Shown one piece after another: positions 56,901-64,000 of a stretch of DNA of 64,000 nucleotides; positions within the stretch are counted from its first letter, which is position 1; every line of letters begins with the position of its first letter. The notes under the pieces were generated by a model that saw nothing but the letters and a program-made list of their open reading frames with translations, was not told the origin of the DNA and ran no database searches. Origin of the DNA: Symbiodinium microadriaticum (Eukaryota; Sar; Dinophyceae; Suessiales; Symbiodiniaceae); NCBI GenBank assembly GCA_001939145.1, contig LSRX01000057.1:585934-649933 (forward strand), read 5' to 3'. The position numbers and the translations under genes were made by a program.

Positions 56901-57110
56901 AGACGTTGGACTCCCTCATCCGGACTGCGCCTCGCCCTGCGAAAGAGACGGTTCAGGAAACAAAGGGTTTTTGGATGTTTTTGGCTTCATGCCACTTTTT
57001 TTGCTGTAGGGTTTGGACTGCAGTGCTTGTCCGCGGCGTTGCTGCGATGGTGATGACGGTCATAGGTGTGATGATGACGACGATGAAGATGGTATAAGGA
57101 CGAGCGTGAA
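40078..57110 (+). CDS. Gene B: Pmp-repeat multipass surface protein (possibly decaying)
   Basis: The most complete member of the array. Order of parts: signal peptide (40078); N-terminal exons (40364-41936); seven cassettes (42244-48339); Cys-containing exon (49378); two Pmp-like exons (49557, 49740); Cys-rich exons (51168, 52315); several hydrophobic exons (52440-56150); and a tail rich in Ala, Lys and Glu (56281 on). The predicted protein has a large extracellular Gly-Gly-repeat domain, several membrane spans and a cytosolic tail. Chlamydial Pmp proteins end in an outer-membrane barrel; this one instead has helical spans, so only the repeat is shared. A frame break at a C7 run (51323), another near 52410 and a 23-base loss in the tail suggest decay or sequence errors. 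No introns were confirmed by transcripts. Confidence 0.6.
40364..40452 (+). CDS. Gene B exon GHGAREFEQREKQAKAQLA
   Basis: CAG|GT CAC to GAATCA|GTGACC, phase 1 to 0, 89 nt as in gene C. Charged helical segment followed by QDSSSES. Confidence 0.7.
40538..40622 (+). CDS. Gene B exon ETSNGTRTEAKAP
   Basis: 85 nt, CAG|GAG to TCCG|GTGG, phase 0 to 1. Joins the previous exon in frame. NGT sequon. Confidence 0.7.
40935..40997 (+). CDS. Gene B exon VGLPKCSGGILQLDGVYEA
   Basis: TTCAG|GTC to GCG|GTGTGCC, 63 nt. Same frame in A and C. The phase does not match the preceding exon, so an exon between them may be missed. Confidence 0.5.
41197..41305 (+). CDS. Gene B possible exon KARSEKIW..AWHFLGA
   Basis: The only frame open in all three genes across this segment (RKARSEKIWLKSAWHFLGAE; C has KSVWPFLGAQ). 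The acceptor is TAG|G. The donor is unclear. Confidence 0.35.
41324..41365 (+). CDS. Gene B exon with GGAFVP
   Basis: CAG|GTGAAG to CCGA|GTGACG, 42 nt, phase 1-1 (EAGGGPRGGAFVP). Confidence 0.55.
41440..41802 (+). CDS. Gene B main ectodomain exon
   Basis: AG|GT GCC to TTGCGC|GTGAAA, phase 1-1, about 121 codons. RFQGNLVLAGQLNAKAAGDG, GGCLHIGGDAELLGGQLLLR and GGGGIYVAG show the Pmp-like alternation. Three Cys spaced with the repeats could form disulfides. Collinear with A and C, with 3n indels only. Confidence 0.8.
41862..41936 (+). CDS. Gene B exon VTVAGTLHSLNATIDAE
   Basis: 75 nt, phase 1-1, GCAG|CT...GGAG|GTCGGG. Homolog of 24775-24849. Confidence 0.7.
42244..42321 (+). CDS. Cassette exon B1
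   Basis: 78 nt, CAG|GT...GGAG|GC, phase 1-1 (GAIRAENVSVSGGNVTITES). The GT of the GGGGGAGTGGGT motif downstream is absent here, so GC is the only conserved donor. Confidence 0.75.
42330..43941. repeat. Recent tandem duplication of a module (offset 966)
   Basis: 42330-42975 and 43298-43941 are almost identical, including an intronic segment translating identically over 86 codons. Confidence 0.85.
43212..43286 (+). CDS. Cassette exon B2
   Basis: 75 nt, CAG|GC...GGAG|GC (GAIQARNMDVSGGSITIRES). Its module is nearly identical to B1 downstream of the exon. Confidence 0.75.
44312..44389 (+). CDS. Cassette exon B3
   Basis: 78 nt, CAG|GC...GGAG|GC (GAIRAENTIVSGGNVSITES). Confidence 0.75.
45168..45248 (+). 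CDS. Cassette exon B4
   Basis: 81 nt, CAG|GC...GGAG|GC (GAIFAGNMMIVSGGNVTITK). Confidence 0.75.
46004..46032. repeat. (TA)n in a cassette intron
   Basis: 29-bp TA run inserted where other modules read TTGCTCATATGTC. Confidence 0.95.
46257..46337 (+). CDS. Cassette exon B5
   Basis: 81 nt, CAG|GT...GGAG|GC (GAIYAGMDMIVSSGNVTISE). The first Gly of Ser-Gly-Gly is Ser here. Downstream sequence lacks the GGGGGAGTGGGT motif entirely. Confidence 0.7.
46680..48125. repeat. Duplicated module segment (offset 989)
   Basis: 46690-47120 and 47680-48110 are nearly identical, marking another recent module duplication between B5 and B7. Confidence 0.8.
47322..47399 (+). CDS. Cassette exon B6
   Basis: 78 nt, CAG|GC...GGAG|GC (GAILAENMNMSGGNVTITKS). 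Its module carries a (GT)n run at 47521-47537 and a deletion of the usual 3' part. Confidence 0.75.
48262..48339 (+). CDS. Cassette exon B7
   Basis: 78 nt, CAG|GC...GGAG|GC (GAIRAWNMDVSGGTVTIKES). Last cassette of gene B. Confidence 0.75.
49378..49458 (+). CDS. Gene B exon CIYAPHEFTHSGGVVSLKGC
   Basis: 81 nt, GAG|GC...GGAG|GC, phase 1-1, same layout and GC donor as the cassettes but with a Cys at each end of the repeat. Homolog of 35017-35097. Confidence 0.7.
49557..49640 (+). CDS. Gene B exon GGIFSHNNVTMEEMATLTIG
   Basis: 84 nt, AAG|GT...GGAG|GC, phase 1-1. Ends DSQAERGG. NVT sequon. In gene A this exon is cut by the deletion. Confidence 0.7.
49740..50270 (+). CDS. Gene B large exon: Pmp-like, then Cys-rich
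   Basis: CTTCTAG|GG ATG continues in phase 1. GGCVYVKAGAELAAPLSLSG and GTGGGIYAQGNLV are Pmp-like. CTHCHAPTSECLHLESG and CRECPAGQ are Cys-rich, the last resembling short CxxCxxG modules of extracellular proteins. The donor may be at CTC|GTTGCG (about 50249) or GCTC|GTTTGTG (50270). About 175 codons open, balanced composition, no repeats at DNA level. Strongly coding. Confidence 0.75.
50578..50820. repeat. AT-rich microsatellites (AAT)n, (TA)n, (ATATT)n
   Basis: Three adjoining simple repeats in a gene B intron. The open frame across 50534-50965 is an artefact of the ATATT phase. Confidence 0.95.
50930..51047. repeat. (TA)n, (GA)n, (GATA)n microsatellites
   Basis: Simple repeats directly upstream of the Cys-rich exon at 51168. 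Confidence 0.95.
51168..51420 (+). CDS. Gene B Cys-rich exon with an internal frame break
   Basis: GTGCAG|GAA opens EDARCTPCPNMGNLTIGCTS, then PPGYMVRALGCS. After the C7 run at 51323-51329 the sensible frame shifts by one (EVDFDRDVAADLSAWYRCPN). Either a sequencing error in the homopolymer or a real mutation. Extracellular, disulfide-rich by composition. Confidence 0.6.
52315..52500 (+). CDS. Gene B Cys-rich exon leading into a hydrophobic segment
   Basis: GAG|G TGC ACG AAC TGC: CTNCTEGYARADADVLQCVP then CANWTTSPKQ. In a frame shifted by one, FKVVWYVSFFLLKNLALFVS follows, a likely membrane span. The switch near 52410 may be a frameshift or a missed intron. Confidence 0.55.
52604..52679 (+). 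CDS. Gene B exon ASATLLNQAMSFAAVAG
   Basis: AAG|GTG to GCCG|GTGTGACC, 76 nt, phase 0 to 1. Amphipathic to hydrophobic. Confidence 0.5.
53241..53422 (+). CDS. Gene B exon with membrane span LAAVVGSNVFLPAFIAGF
   Basis: CCAG|GG CCA to ATTAAG|GTTGGC, 60 codons open. FHPPEAGLAVLKGGWLAAVV begins the hydrophobic stretch. Then GKCLDGPCKVFIK. Confidence 0.6.
53733..53850 (+). CDS. Gene B exon with membrane span RIAAVLGAIVGFSALSVCSW
   Basis: A strong pyrimidine tract (TTTCCTTCCCCCCGACCC) and GCAG precede ATG AGT TCC. About 20 hydrophobic residues follow. The end is uncertain. Confidence 0.55.
54745..54837 (+). CDS. Gene B possible hydrophobic exon
   Basis: GCCAG|GTG GTC: VVLSLIATVLPVTLSPVASS. The donor was not identified. 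Confidence 0.35.
54887..55405. repeat. (CCTA)n tetranucleotide array, about 520 bp
   Basis: CTAC/CTGC/CGAC variants of a 4-bp unit, by far the longest simple repeat in the window, in a gene B intron. Confidence 0.97.
55570..55611. repeat. (GGAT)n microsatellite
   Basis: Ten perfect GGAT units, flanked by TATG- and ACGT-rich sequence. Confidence 0.97.
55733..55845 (+). CDS. Gene B possible exon with membrane span MEAVTLVLIASLVAHLYFW
   Basis: GGGAAG|CAGCGG: QRGALKALQ then a 19-residue hydrophobic helix and WPYQ. A donor at CAG|GCGGCC (GC) is possible. Confidence 0.45.
55906..56040 (+). CDS. Gene B possible exon with membrane span
   Basis: GEADDWNRAEIYLLIVSLTI then TGMTTCLIVTG: charged start, hydrophobic helix. 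Open for 44 codons. The acceptor is unclear. Confidence 0.45.
   Translation, partial: GEADDWNRAEIYLLIVSLTITGMTTCLIVTGSHSVGELLSWGLG
56072..56148 (+). CDS. Gene B possible exon TLTQRVLVFLICS
   Basis: GGAG|GCC AAC GAC: ANDLHWAKSTLTQRVLVFLI. Short hydrophobic end. Confidence 0.4.
56203..56234. repeat. (CCCT)n microsatellite
   Basis: Seven CCCT units acting as a pyrimidine tract before CTTTAG. Confidence 0.95.
56281..56385 (+). CDS. Gene B exon: last span and Ala/Lys/Glu tail
   Basis: CTCAG|GGA to AGGCGC|GTGAGC, 105 nt, phase 0-0. GICIVMMVTFALAYLAERRQ then AEAKKAEEASAARR: one hydrophobic helix followed by a positively charged stop-transfer and a helical tail. In gene A the GTGAGC donor reads CTGAGC. 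Confidence 0.6.
56865..57110 (+). pseudogene. Gene B tail exon, frameshifted
   Basis: AELAGKLARA matches 35755, then 23 bases (TCCCCGTCC...ACCT) are missing, which changes the frame. The remaining frame continues to about 57000. Either the tail is altered or the gene is decaying. Confidence 0.5.
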
Positions 57111-58808
57111 AATCACGAAGCATGGCAACGGTGGTGCGGAGGATGAAGGCAGCTTTGTGTGTTATTGTTGTGGTATGATGATGAAAACAAAGAAGGATTT
57201 AGTACTAATATGGCTCGGACAATGACGATAATACTTGCACGCCCAAGGCCTGGTTTAAGAGTTGAGACCCTAAGGCTCTTAGCACCCTTATGGAAGCCTT
57301 GTAGCAACCCTTTTCTGTCCTTGTTTTTTTTCGAGCTCTTCCAAAGAACACCCACAGACACGCACGCCGACACGCCGCTGAAGCGAACCCTGCAATCGGA
57401 AGCCTGGGATGCTGAGGAAGAAGCACACACAAGGTCTCGATCGGCACCATCCCCTCGCATAAGTGCCTGATTGATTCGAACAGGGTCCCTTGTAAAGGTG
57501 TCTATAAGGGCTACCATTAGTACGTACAGGGCCCTAACAATTGGAAGGTTCTGGTGGTACGGAGCCTTAAACATATAGTGGTACTGGTAATTCTTCAGGC
57601 CTTACGTCATGTAGAAACCCAGCCGAGCCAACAAGTGATTAGTATTTTGGAGTTTAGGATAGTCGTGTTGTGGTCTACGGTAGCCCCGTTGATAAAGACT
57701 ATGGTGCAGTTTCCCAAGTGTTTTGGGTTCATAGTGGGGAAAGTAATCTCTTACCTGTTTTGGGTGCCATAACCCCTAGATAATCCCAAAGGTCAACCTC
57801 CACAGTCCCCACATTAAAACAGGTCAAGCAACTTCATGGAGTGTTGCAGTCTCCTCCCTGAACACTTGAACCCGAAACTCTTCAGCCCTATATATCATAA
57901 ACCCTAAGACTCCCAGCTGACTCTGAGGACCGCTCCGCAGCGGTCTTCGGTCAGACGCAGGAAGATAAGACGACGCCGGGGGCTTTGATGCTGTTTGGGG
58001 CTGGATTTCGGGATTGAGAGTTCGTATGGGCTTAGGGGTGTAAGCCCTTGGCTTTGATCGGGGTTAGGTTTTATAGCAGCATGGGTTCGAGGGCTTGAGA
58101 TTTGAGTGTTGTAACTAGCCTCCATCGCAGTTGTTGGTTTTGGTTAACCTGTTTTGCGGTTAGCATCCTACATGTATACAAACATAAATCTAAGTCCAAC
58201 AGGCGAACAAAAACGAGGCTTTTCTTGAGGGTTACGTACAATAAATATCGAATCACATTGACATGTATCACCCCTTTCAAAAAAACGTATATTGTGGCTC
58301 CTCCTCCATTATGGTTCGGGGTTCGGGTTCCGTCCTTTGCAGCAGAGCCACTGGCGCAGTGATCAGATGGATCTTGAGTCCTGGAGAACAGAATCCCCCA
58401 AATTTGAAGCCCTCATCGCAAATACGCCCTAAACACCAGAACCCTCGGAAGCCTCCTTGCGCACGAAACCGGCAGTTGACACAGTAGCTCGTTCCTTGCG
58501 CACGAAGCCAGCAGCAACACATTGTCCATCTAGGAGCTGCATGGCGAAGCAAAGCATATTTCGGGGTGAGTTAGGGTTATTTGGATTAGGGTTTAGGGTT
58601 GTAATACTGAACGGTTGAGGGAAACATGAGTTAGGCTGCCAGACTTTGCAATTGCCTCTACATGATCAAATGGAGAGGAAGCAGACGGAGCATGACTTGC
58701 AGATCCCCAAACGGGTGTGCATGCATGCATGTACGGACTTTGGACAAGATGAGTGACGTTGTGTATGTGCTGCATACTTGTACATATATATATACATATA
58801 TATATATA

Positions 58809-58918
58809 NNNNNNNNNNNNNNNNNNNNNNNNNNNNNNNNNNNNNNNNNNNNNNNNNNNNNNNNNNNNNNNNNNNNNNNNNNNNNNNNNNNNNNNNNNNN
58901 NNNNNNNNNNNNNNNNNN
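58809..58918. other. Assembly gap (110 N)
   Basis: Run of N between a TATATA repeat and a C9 run. Confidence 0.99.
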
Positions 58919-58979
58919 CCCCCCCCCAAGATCTACCATTTCCAGTTCTCATGGACCTACCATGGAGCCTGCCTTAGGC

Positions 58980-59075
58980 ACCATATATATGTGTTTGTAT
59001 GTGTGTATATATATATATGTCTATATATATATATGTTTAGATATTTATGTATTTATGTATCTATTTATTTATTTA
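58980..59075. repeat. (TA)n/(TATG)n/(TTTA)n microsatellite
   Basis: Interrupted simple repeats downstream of the gap. ACCATATA and CACGCAGCCTGCCTTA flank two related copies. Confidence 0.9.
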
Positions 59076-59649
59076 TCCTCCCACGCAGCCTGCCTTAAGC
59101 ACCATATGTACATGTATTGGTATAATTATGCGTATGTATAAGTATATCTATGTGGTATGTACCTACATTCGCATTTATTCCTACTTGTTCCCAGGTATGT
59201 GAACGTGTGATTGTGAGCGAGGTAAAGCGAGGATTGGATGCGAGCACGAACATGTTTGTGCTGGCTGTGCATTTCGTTCGCGTGACCCCAAACCTTAGAT
59301 TCCAAACCCTAGACCCTAAGACCCCAAACTACAAGCCTAAACCCCAAACCGCGAAGCCCAGACCCTAAACCCTGCAAAAAAAAAAAAACTAAACCCTGCC
59401 AGCCTTGCCAGCCGATCTCCCGGTCACACTGTAGGTCTCTTCGCAGAGGCGATGACGTGGAAGGCCGCGACTCCCAATCTCGTCTTGTTGGTGCCGGCCC
59501 ATATGAACGGTTCAGGCTTATGGGTTTAAGGTTGTGGGTTTAGAGTTTGATACTTAGTTGTGTGGGTTTAGGGTTTGGGGTTTAGGCTTATGGGTCTAGA
59601 AAGGTTTAGGGTTATGGGTGCAGGGTTCAGGGCTAGGGGTTGCAGTTTT

Positions 59650-62320
59650 AGGGTTATGGGTTTCGGGTTCTGGGTTATGGGTTTAGGCTTGGGGTTGATG
59701 GTGGTGGGTTTAGGATTATGGGTTGAGGGTTGAGGGATATGGGTTTAGGCTTTGGGGTTGAGACCTCTGGGTTTAGGAATATTATGGGTTCAGGCGTTGG
59801 GGTTGTCGGCTGTGGGTTTAGGAGTATGGGTTTTGTGTTCACGGTTTTGGGTTATGCGTGACGGGTTGTTCCAAAATGTGGTAAACCTCACGCAGTGCTC
59901 CAGATCTTCATCCCTCAAGTACCATGAAGCTTCCATAACATGGGAGCTTGCATAGTTGTGGAGTGGAAAGTAGGGTGGCAATCACGATGATGAGTCACAC
60001 ATGGAGGCTCCGTTGCTCTAAACCCGAAACCCCAAACTACGGCGGCTCTACGGGCTTATTTTGGGCCGGAAGTGGGGGAGGGTTCCTGAGGGTTTAGGAG
60101 TTTAGGGGTTTAGAGTTTTAGGGTTTAGGGTTTAGTCTTTCTGGCTTGGGATTGGGGGCTCAGTAGGTAGAGGCACCAAGCCTGCAAGCACACCGGAACC
60201 ACTGAGCCCAAACTCCGTTTTGGATGCTCGAGTTTGGGATTTGTAAGGCTGTAAGGGCCTATCCCTAAACCCAGTAAACCCTATAAGCGTAATGTTACCG
60301 ACATTATCCCTGAACCCTATCCTTCGGGAATCAGAAGCCGTCATCGGCGGGACTGTGCATGCTGCTGCAATGTCCAGATGACCACGTAATTAAAAACACA
60401 CGCATCTCACCATGAACGCTGAACCCTAAACCTTAAACCCTATACCGAGAGTAACCAACGAGGGCTATAACCTTAAACAAATCGGTACATTTACTTAGTT
60501 TAAGGTACCTTGCTCTTTTGCTACTCCAGGAAAACCATATGTAATTCCTAAACCCTAAACTCTAAACCATATATGCTAAAGCTAGTTTTCAAGACCTTAC
60601 AGTTGCCCTGGTCCTCAGGTGGGCGACTGTTTCGAAGCGTGGGGCACCTCGCCTTTCAACAAGGCCTTGAGGCCCTCAGTGTCCATGTATATGGGTTTAG
60701 GGTTTAGGTTTTAGGGTTCCAGGTTTAGGTTTTGGGGTATATATTAGTTTGTGATAATATTCAGGAACGGCCGGGAATCCTGTTGCATGGACCCTGAGGG
60801 GCCTTAATGTTAGAATGGGGTCTGGTGTATAATTTACGAATGCCAAGGAAGCGTGTTGTTCTTCTTAGGGCTCCTGCATGACCATCATATCGTAGATGCT
60901 TTGGCCCTCAAGTCATTTTCTGAGAGCCCGTTTCAGGCCCTGTAGGGAGTGGGAGACCCGACTACAGCATTCTGGGGTTTGGCGGCTGTTGGGCAAGGGT
61001 TTCGGATTTTGGCTTTGGGATTTGTCGGCTTTGGGGCGGTGGCCGTCGTAGGCGTGAAAACTCCGTCACCCGATCATGGGCTTACAGACCTTAATACTTG
61101 CAGTAGGGCTTTGGTAAAGTATATAATAGGGAAGTACTGCAACTTATTCAGACGCTGTACTAGTACTTAATGACAGGCTATGGGATATACGGTCAGGGAC
61201 TCATGCTGAGTGAATCCTCCCTCTGGGTGTTCCTTTGTGGAATCCTTTGCAATTTGAAAGCCATGGTACCATACAGCTACGGGGCGAGAAAAGACTATGG
61301 TTTGCATTTTGGGTCTGCGGGTGCTATAGGTAATGGTCCCTGATACAGGAAGTACTAGAGCCCTGGTATAAACCCTGCACGAAGTACTAGGAACCTAGTA
61401 TAAACCCGGCAGCCTACACCCTAAAATCGTCATGGGTCTACTGCAAAAGCTGAGGCGTTGACGCCGTTATGCTGGTGCAGTGGTGTGGCTTGAACCCGAT
61501 AGCCAGGATCCGCTCCAAGCCCAAATTCCCAAATCATCCCAGGAGGAATTCCGAGGAGTTGTTGAGGGTTTAGGGGACCCAAATCATCCGAGGAGTTGTT
61601 TAGGGGTGTAGACACCCGAAAGCCAGAAACTCTACGCAGGGCATCCCCGAACCCTAACTCTGAACCTTAAGCCCTAAACCCTACACCCTTATAAATCATA
61701 AATCGTATCAATGCAGGGGCCTTCATGATTACCTATAATATTTTGGGCAGCCAGCAGAGCTTGGGTGTAGGGTTTGAGGTTATATTATAGGGTGCAGCGT
61801 AGGGTTTAGGCTTTAAGGTGTAGGGCTCAGGCGCTGGGGCAAAAGATTCAGGGCTTACAAGTTTATAAGGTTTATAGGGCTTAAGGTTTCGGGTTTCGCT
61901 CCACTACGGAGTAAAGCGCCGGCAGCCCTTGCAAGTGATCCCTCCTAGGCAGCGAAGTTGCCGCATACTGAACTGCTTCGCCACTTGCATTCAAGCCCGG
62001 TTTGGACATGTAGTGTAACGATGGTGCTGCTTTATGTCGTATTCGTTGCCAGGTGGACCCTACAATCGCACCCATCAGCCATAAAAAGCACCTTTGTGGT
62101 CTGGACCCTGGCGACCCTGGCTTAGAGTAGGCATCCGCACGAAAGCCCGGAATTCGTCACTTGCAGCACTTCCTGCGGAACCCTGTCAGCGCCCGGCAAG
62201 ACGACTCGAAGCTCAGAAGCAAGTCTTCTTGCAGTCCGCAGCTCCCGGGGCTCGGACGCCTTGCACGCCATGTGCATCTATACGTAGTCTGCGAAAGCTT
62301 GCAACTGTGAGAGTGGCCAC
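59650..62320. repeat. Array spacer upstream of gene C
   Basis: Near-identical to 37480-40077, including the CCTCAAGTACCATGAAGCTT, GAGGCACCAAGCCTGCA and CGGTACATTTACTTA blocks and the half M3 element. A 27-base segment (GTATAAACCC..GAAGTACTAG) is locally duplicated near 61360-61410. Confidence 0.85.
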
Positions 62321-62488
62321 ATGGCGGTGTGCTGGCTCTTGTGCCTCGGCGTCTTCTCGTACCTCCTGTCAGCTGAACGCTCGGGGGCTCAGCCTTGCGC
62401 CTTCTTTTGCGCATCCGCCCGGCCTGCTGCGCCCCTCCTGAAGGCGTTGCCGACAAGCGACTGCTGCACGAGGCCGACAGCTTTCTGA
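62321..62488 (+). CDS. Gene C signal-peptide frame
   Basis: MAVCWLLCLGVFSYLLSAER, open to TGA at 62486, same length as gene B. Confidence 0.65.
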   Translation: MAVCWLLCLGVFSYLLSAERSGAQPCAFFCASARPAAPLLKALPTSDCCTRPTAF

Positions 62489-64000
62489 CCCGACGCGCGG
62501 AGCCAAGTTCCAAGGTCAAGGCCGTCTGCGTTCAAGCTTTCAGGCGCCCGTTTCCCCCAAACCCTGCATCGCAAGTCCTCCCCATGGTCTGCCGGCCCCA
62601 GGTCACGGAGCCAGGGGGTTCGAGCAGCGGGAGAAGCAAGCCAACGCACCGCTTGCTGTTCTCGGAGTACAGGACTCCTCAAGCGAATCAGTGACCGCTT
62701 AATAATACGTTACCGTGCTGTGCAAGATGACTTTCCTTTGTGACCTCACCTACAACACTCCGCTGTGCAGGAGACATCAAACGGCACCCGAACGGAAGCC
62801 AAGGCACCAAACCCAGTCCTTGTGCACATGCTGAAGGGGTTTTCTCCTAAATCCGGTGCAGGTGGTGTCGCAGGGGGAAGGCCCTCCGGTAGATAATGTC
62901 GAAGACGAGATTTGAGAGAACTATAACGACTATAGAGGTAGATCCCCCGAAGCAACGATGCCCGAAGATCCGAGGCCTTGAAGCCCCGAAACTCCAAGTT
63001 CAGCTTCAGGGTGCCAAAGGATGTTTAAGGCTTACTATGGTTTCTAGGATTTACGTAGGGTGCTCAAGGTTCATTATGTTTTTGGCCTTAGAGGTATACA
63101 TATGATTTCGGGTGTATTATGGCTTTAGGCTTTGTATATGGTCTAATTAGAGCGTTGAAGCATGCAGTTCAGGTCGGCCTTCCGAATTGTTCGGGCGGTG
63201 TCCTCCAGCTCGACGGAGTCTACGAGGCTCATGCGGTGTGCCTTTTTGCGCTTTGAGTCGGGGTTTAGGGATGTTTCGGGTTTATTTGGGTTTAGGGCGA
63301 TTTCGGGTTTAGGGCCTTATAGGGTTTGAAAGGGATTTCGGGCTTGAGCTTTGGCCGCGCTGCTTTCGCCGCCTGGTCAGAAAAAATCTTATATGAACAC
63401 CCATTGCCGCAAGAGATTTCATTGAAAATGAAGGAGGCAACGGGACTCTGCCAGGAAGGCCCGGTCTGAGAAGATCTGGTTTAAATCGGTGTGGCCCTTC
63501 CTGGGCGCGCAGCGCTGCAGTTCGACCACGTTCGAGCTCCACCCCACAAGTCGCAACCCCACCTCCTTAACGTAGGACTCCATCAGGTGAAGAGGCAGGA
63601 GGAGGTCCTCGTGGAGGGGCCTTCGTGCCGAGTGACGGGGAGTGGGAGCCTGAGAGCTGGGAGGAGAGGCCCAGGAGTCGAGAAGCTGTGGGCCTTGCTG
63701 TTGTCGAGGTGCCGAGCTGCTCCTTTGGGCTCCCGTGCGCTTCCAGGGCAACCTGGTCCTCGCGGGGCAGCTCAACGTAAAGGCTGCCGGCGACGACGGC
63801 ACGATAAGCGCCTCGTGCATCGCCGTCAGCGGCAACTTCACATTGCACCCAGAGGCTCGGCTCAGCATTCAAGGCTGTCAGAACGACGGTTATAACCTGG
63901 GGGAGGATGCAGGCCAAGGAGGCTGCTTGCACGTTGGCGGCGATGCCGAACTTCATGGCGGCCAGTTGCTTCTGCATAGATGCAATGCCAGAAATGGGTT
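62321..64000 (+). CDS. Gene C: Pmp-repeat surface protein, 5' part (runs off the window)
   Basis: Third array member. Signal-peptide frame at 62321; exons at 62602, 62771, 63173, 63587 and 63709 collinear with A and B. All recognised frames are intact and exon phases match those of B. Only the N-terminal ectodomain is visible; cassettes, if present, lie beyond the window. Likely the best candidate of the three for a functional gene. Confidence 0.65.
62602..62690 (+). CDS. Gene C exon GHGARGFEQREKQANAPLA
   Basis: 89 nt, CAG|GT to TCA|GTGACC. Confidence 0.7.
62771..62855 (+). CDS. Gene C exon ETSNGTRTEAKAP
   Basis: 85 nt, CAG|GAG to TCCG|GTGC, same as A and B. Confidence 0.7.
63173..63235 (+). 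CDS. Gene C exon VGLPNCSGGVLQLDGVYEA
   Basis: 63 nt, TTCAG|GTC to GCG|GTGTGCC, same length as gene B. Confidence 0.5.
63587..63631 (+). CDS. Gene C exon with GGAFVP
   Basis: 45 nt, CAG|GTGAAG to CCGA|GTGACG, phase 1-1; one codon longer than B. Confidence 0.55.
63709..64000 (+). CDS. Gene C main ectodomain exon (partial)
   Basis: AG|GT GCC; RFQGNLVLAGQLNVKAAGDD, then GGCLHVGGDAELHGGQLLLH. Open to the window end. Four extra residues relative to B (GYNL) in the loop after QGCQND. Confidence 0.8.

Larger units (their letters stand above)
57725..59560. other. Spacer without supported gene
   Basis: Unique sequence, an N gap, AT-rich microsatellites and degenerate CCCTAAA units near 59280-59400 with a 12-base A run at 59376. 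Open frames are short and overlap on both strands. Confidence 0.5.

Noticed and set aside
22862-64000. Bacterial (chlamydial) origin or contamination because of the Pmp-like repeats
   Set aside because: Introns, repeated modules, telomere-like repeats and microsatellites run through the genes, so the DNA is eukaryotic. Pmp-like repeats are already known in dinoflagellates.

Overview
The window looks like nuclear DNA of a dinoflagellate or a close alveolate relative (Symbiodiniaceae-like is my best guess). The grounds are: multi-exon genes read on one strand; tandem head-to-tail gene copies; inferred 3' splice sites of the form AG|G; inferred GC 5' splice sites next to GT ones; plant-type telomere-like heptamers (TTTAGGG/CCCTAAA) scattered everywhere; and surface-protein repeats resembling the chlamydial Pmp repeat, which are numerous in published Symbiodinium genomes. 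No spliced-leader gene, tRNA, rRNA or CRISPR was found. No species call is possible from sequence alone.

Region I (about 1-21 kb) is a field of degenerate TTTAGGG/CCCTAAA blocks, switching orientation many times and interrupted by unique patches of 50-250 bp. It holds several families of short inverted-repeat elements (here M1-M5, 80-115 bp). Many unique patches have an open plus-strand frame between plausible splice sites, but such short open frames are expected by chance, so only the best are listed, at low confidence. The one convincing gene here is a three-exon coiled-coil gene at about 20.0-20.6 kb whose introns begin with GTTT.

Region II (about 21.8-64 kb) is a head-to-tail array of three copies of one gene family. 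Gene A is at about 22.9-36.0 kb, gene B at 40.1-57.1 kb and gene C from 62.3 kb to the window end. Each starts with the same signal-peptide reading frame (MAVCWLLCL...) and shares exons encoding Pmp-like, Gly-Gly-rich, Cys-containing sequence. A and B then carry 9 and 7 copies of a 75-81 bp phase-1 cassette exon, one per roughly 1 kb module. All 16 cassettes are open, differ in length only by multiples of three, and end at GGAG|GC. Gene B continues into a Cys-rich region, a series of hydrophobic (probably transmembrane) exons and a charged cytosolic tail: a predicted multipass surface protein with a beta-helix-like ectodomain.

Gene A lost about 6.8 kb between its last ectodomain exon and the tail and hits a stop at the junction, so it is probably a pseudogene or encodes a secreted fragment. 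Gene B carries at least two frame breaks and may also be decaying. Gene C is intact as far as it is seen. The gene spacers are duplicated too (37.5-40.1 kb matches 59.65-62.3 kb, and partly 21.8-22.9 kb). Microsatellites and two N gaps lie in the gene B introns and the spacers.
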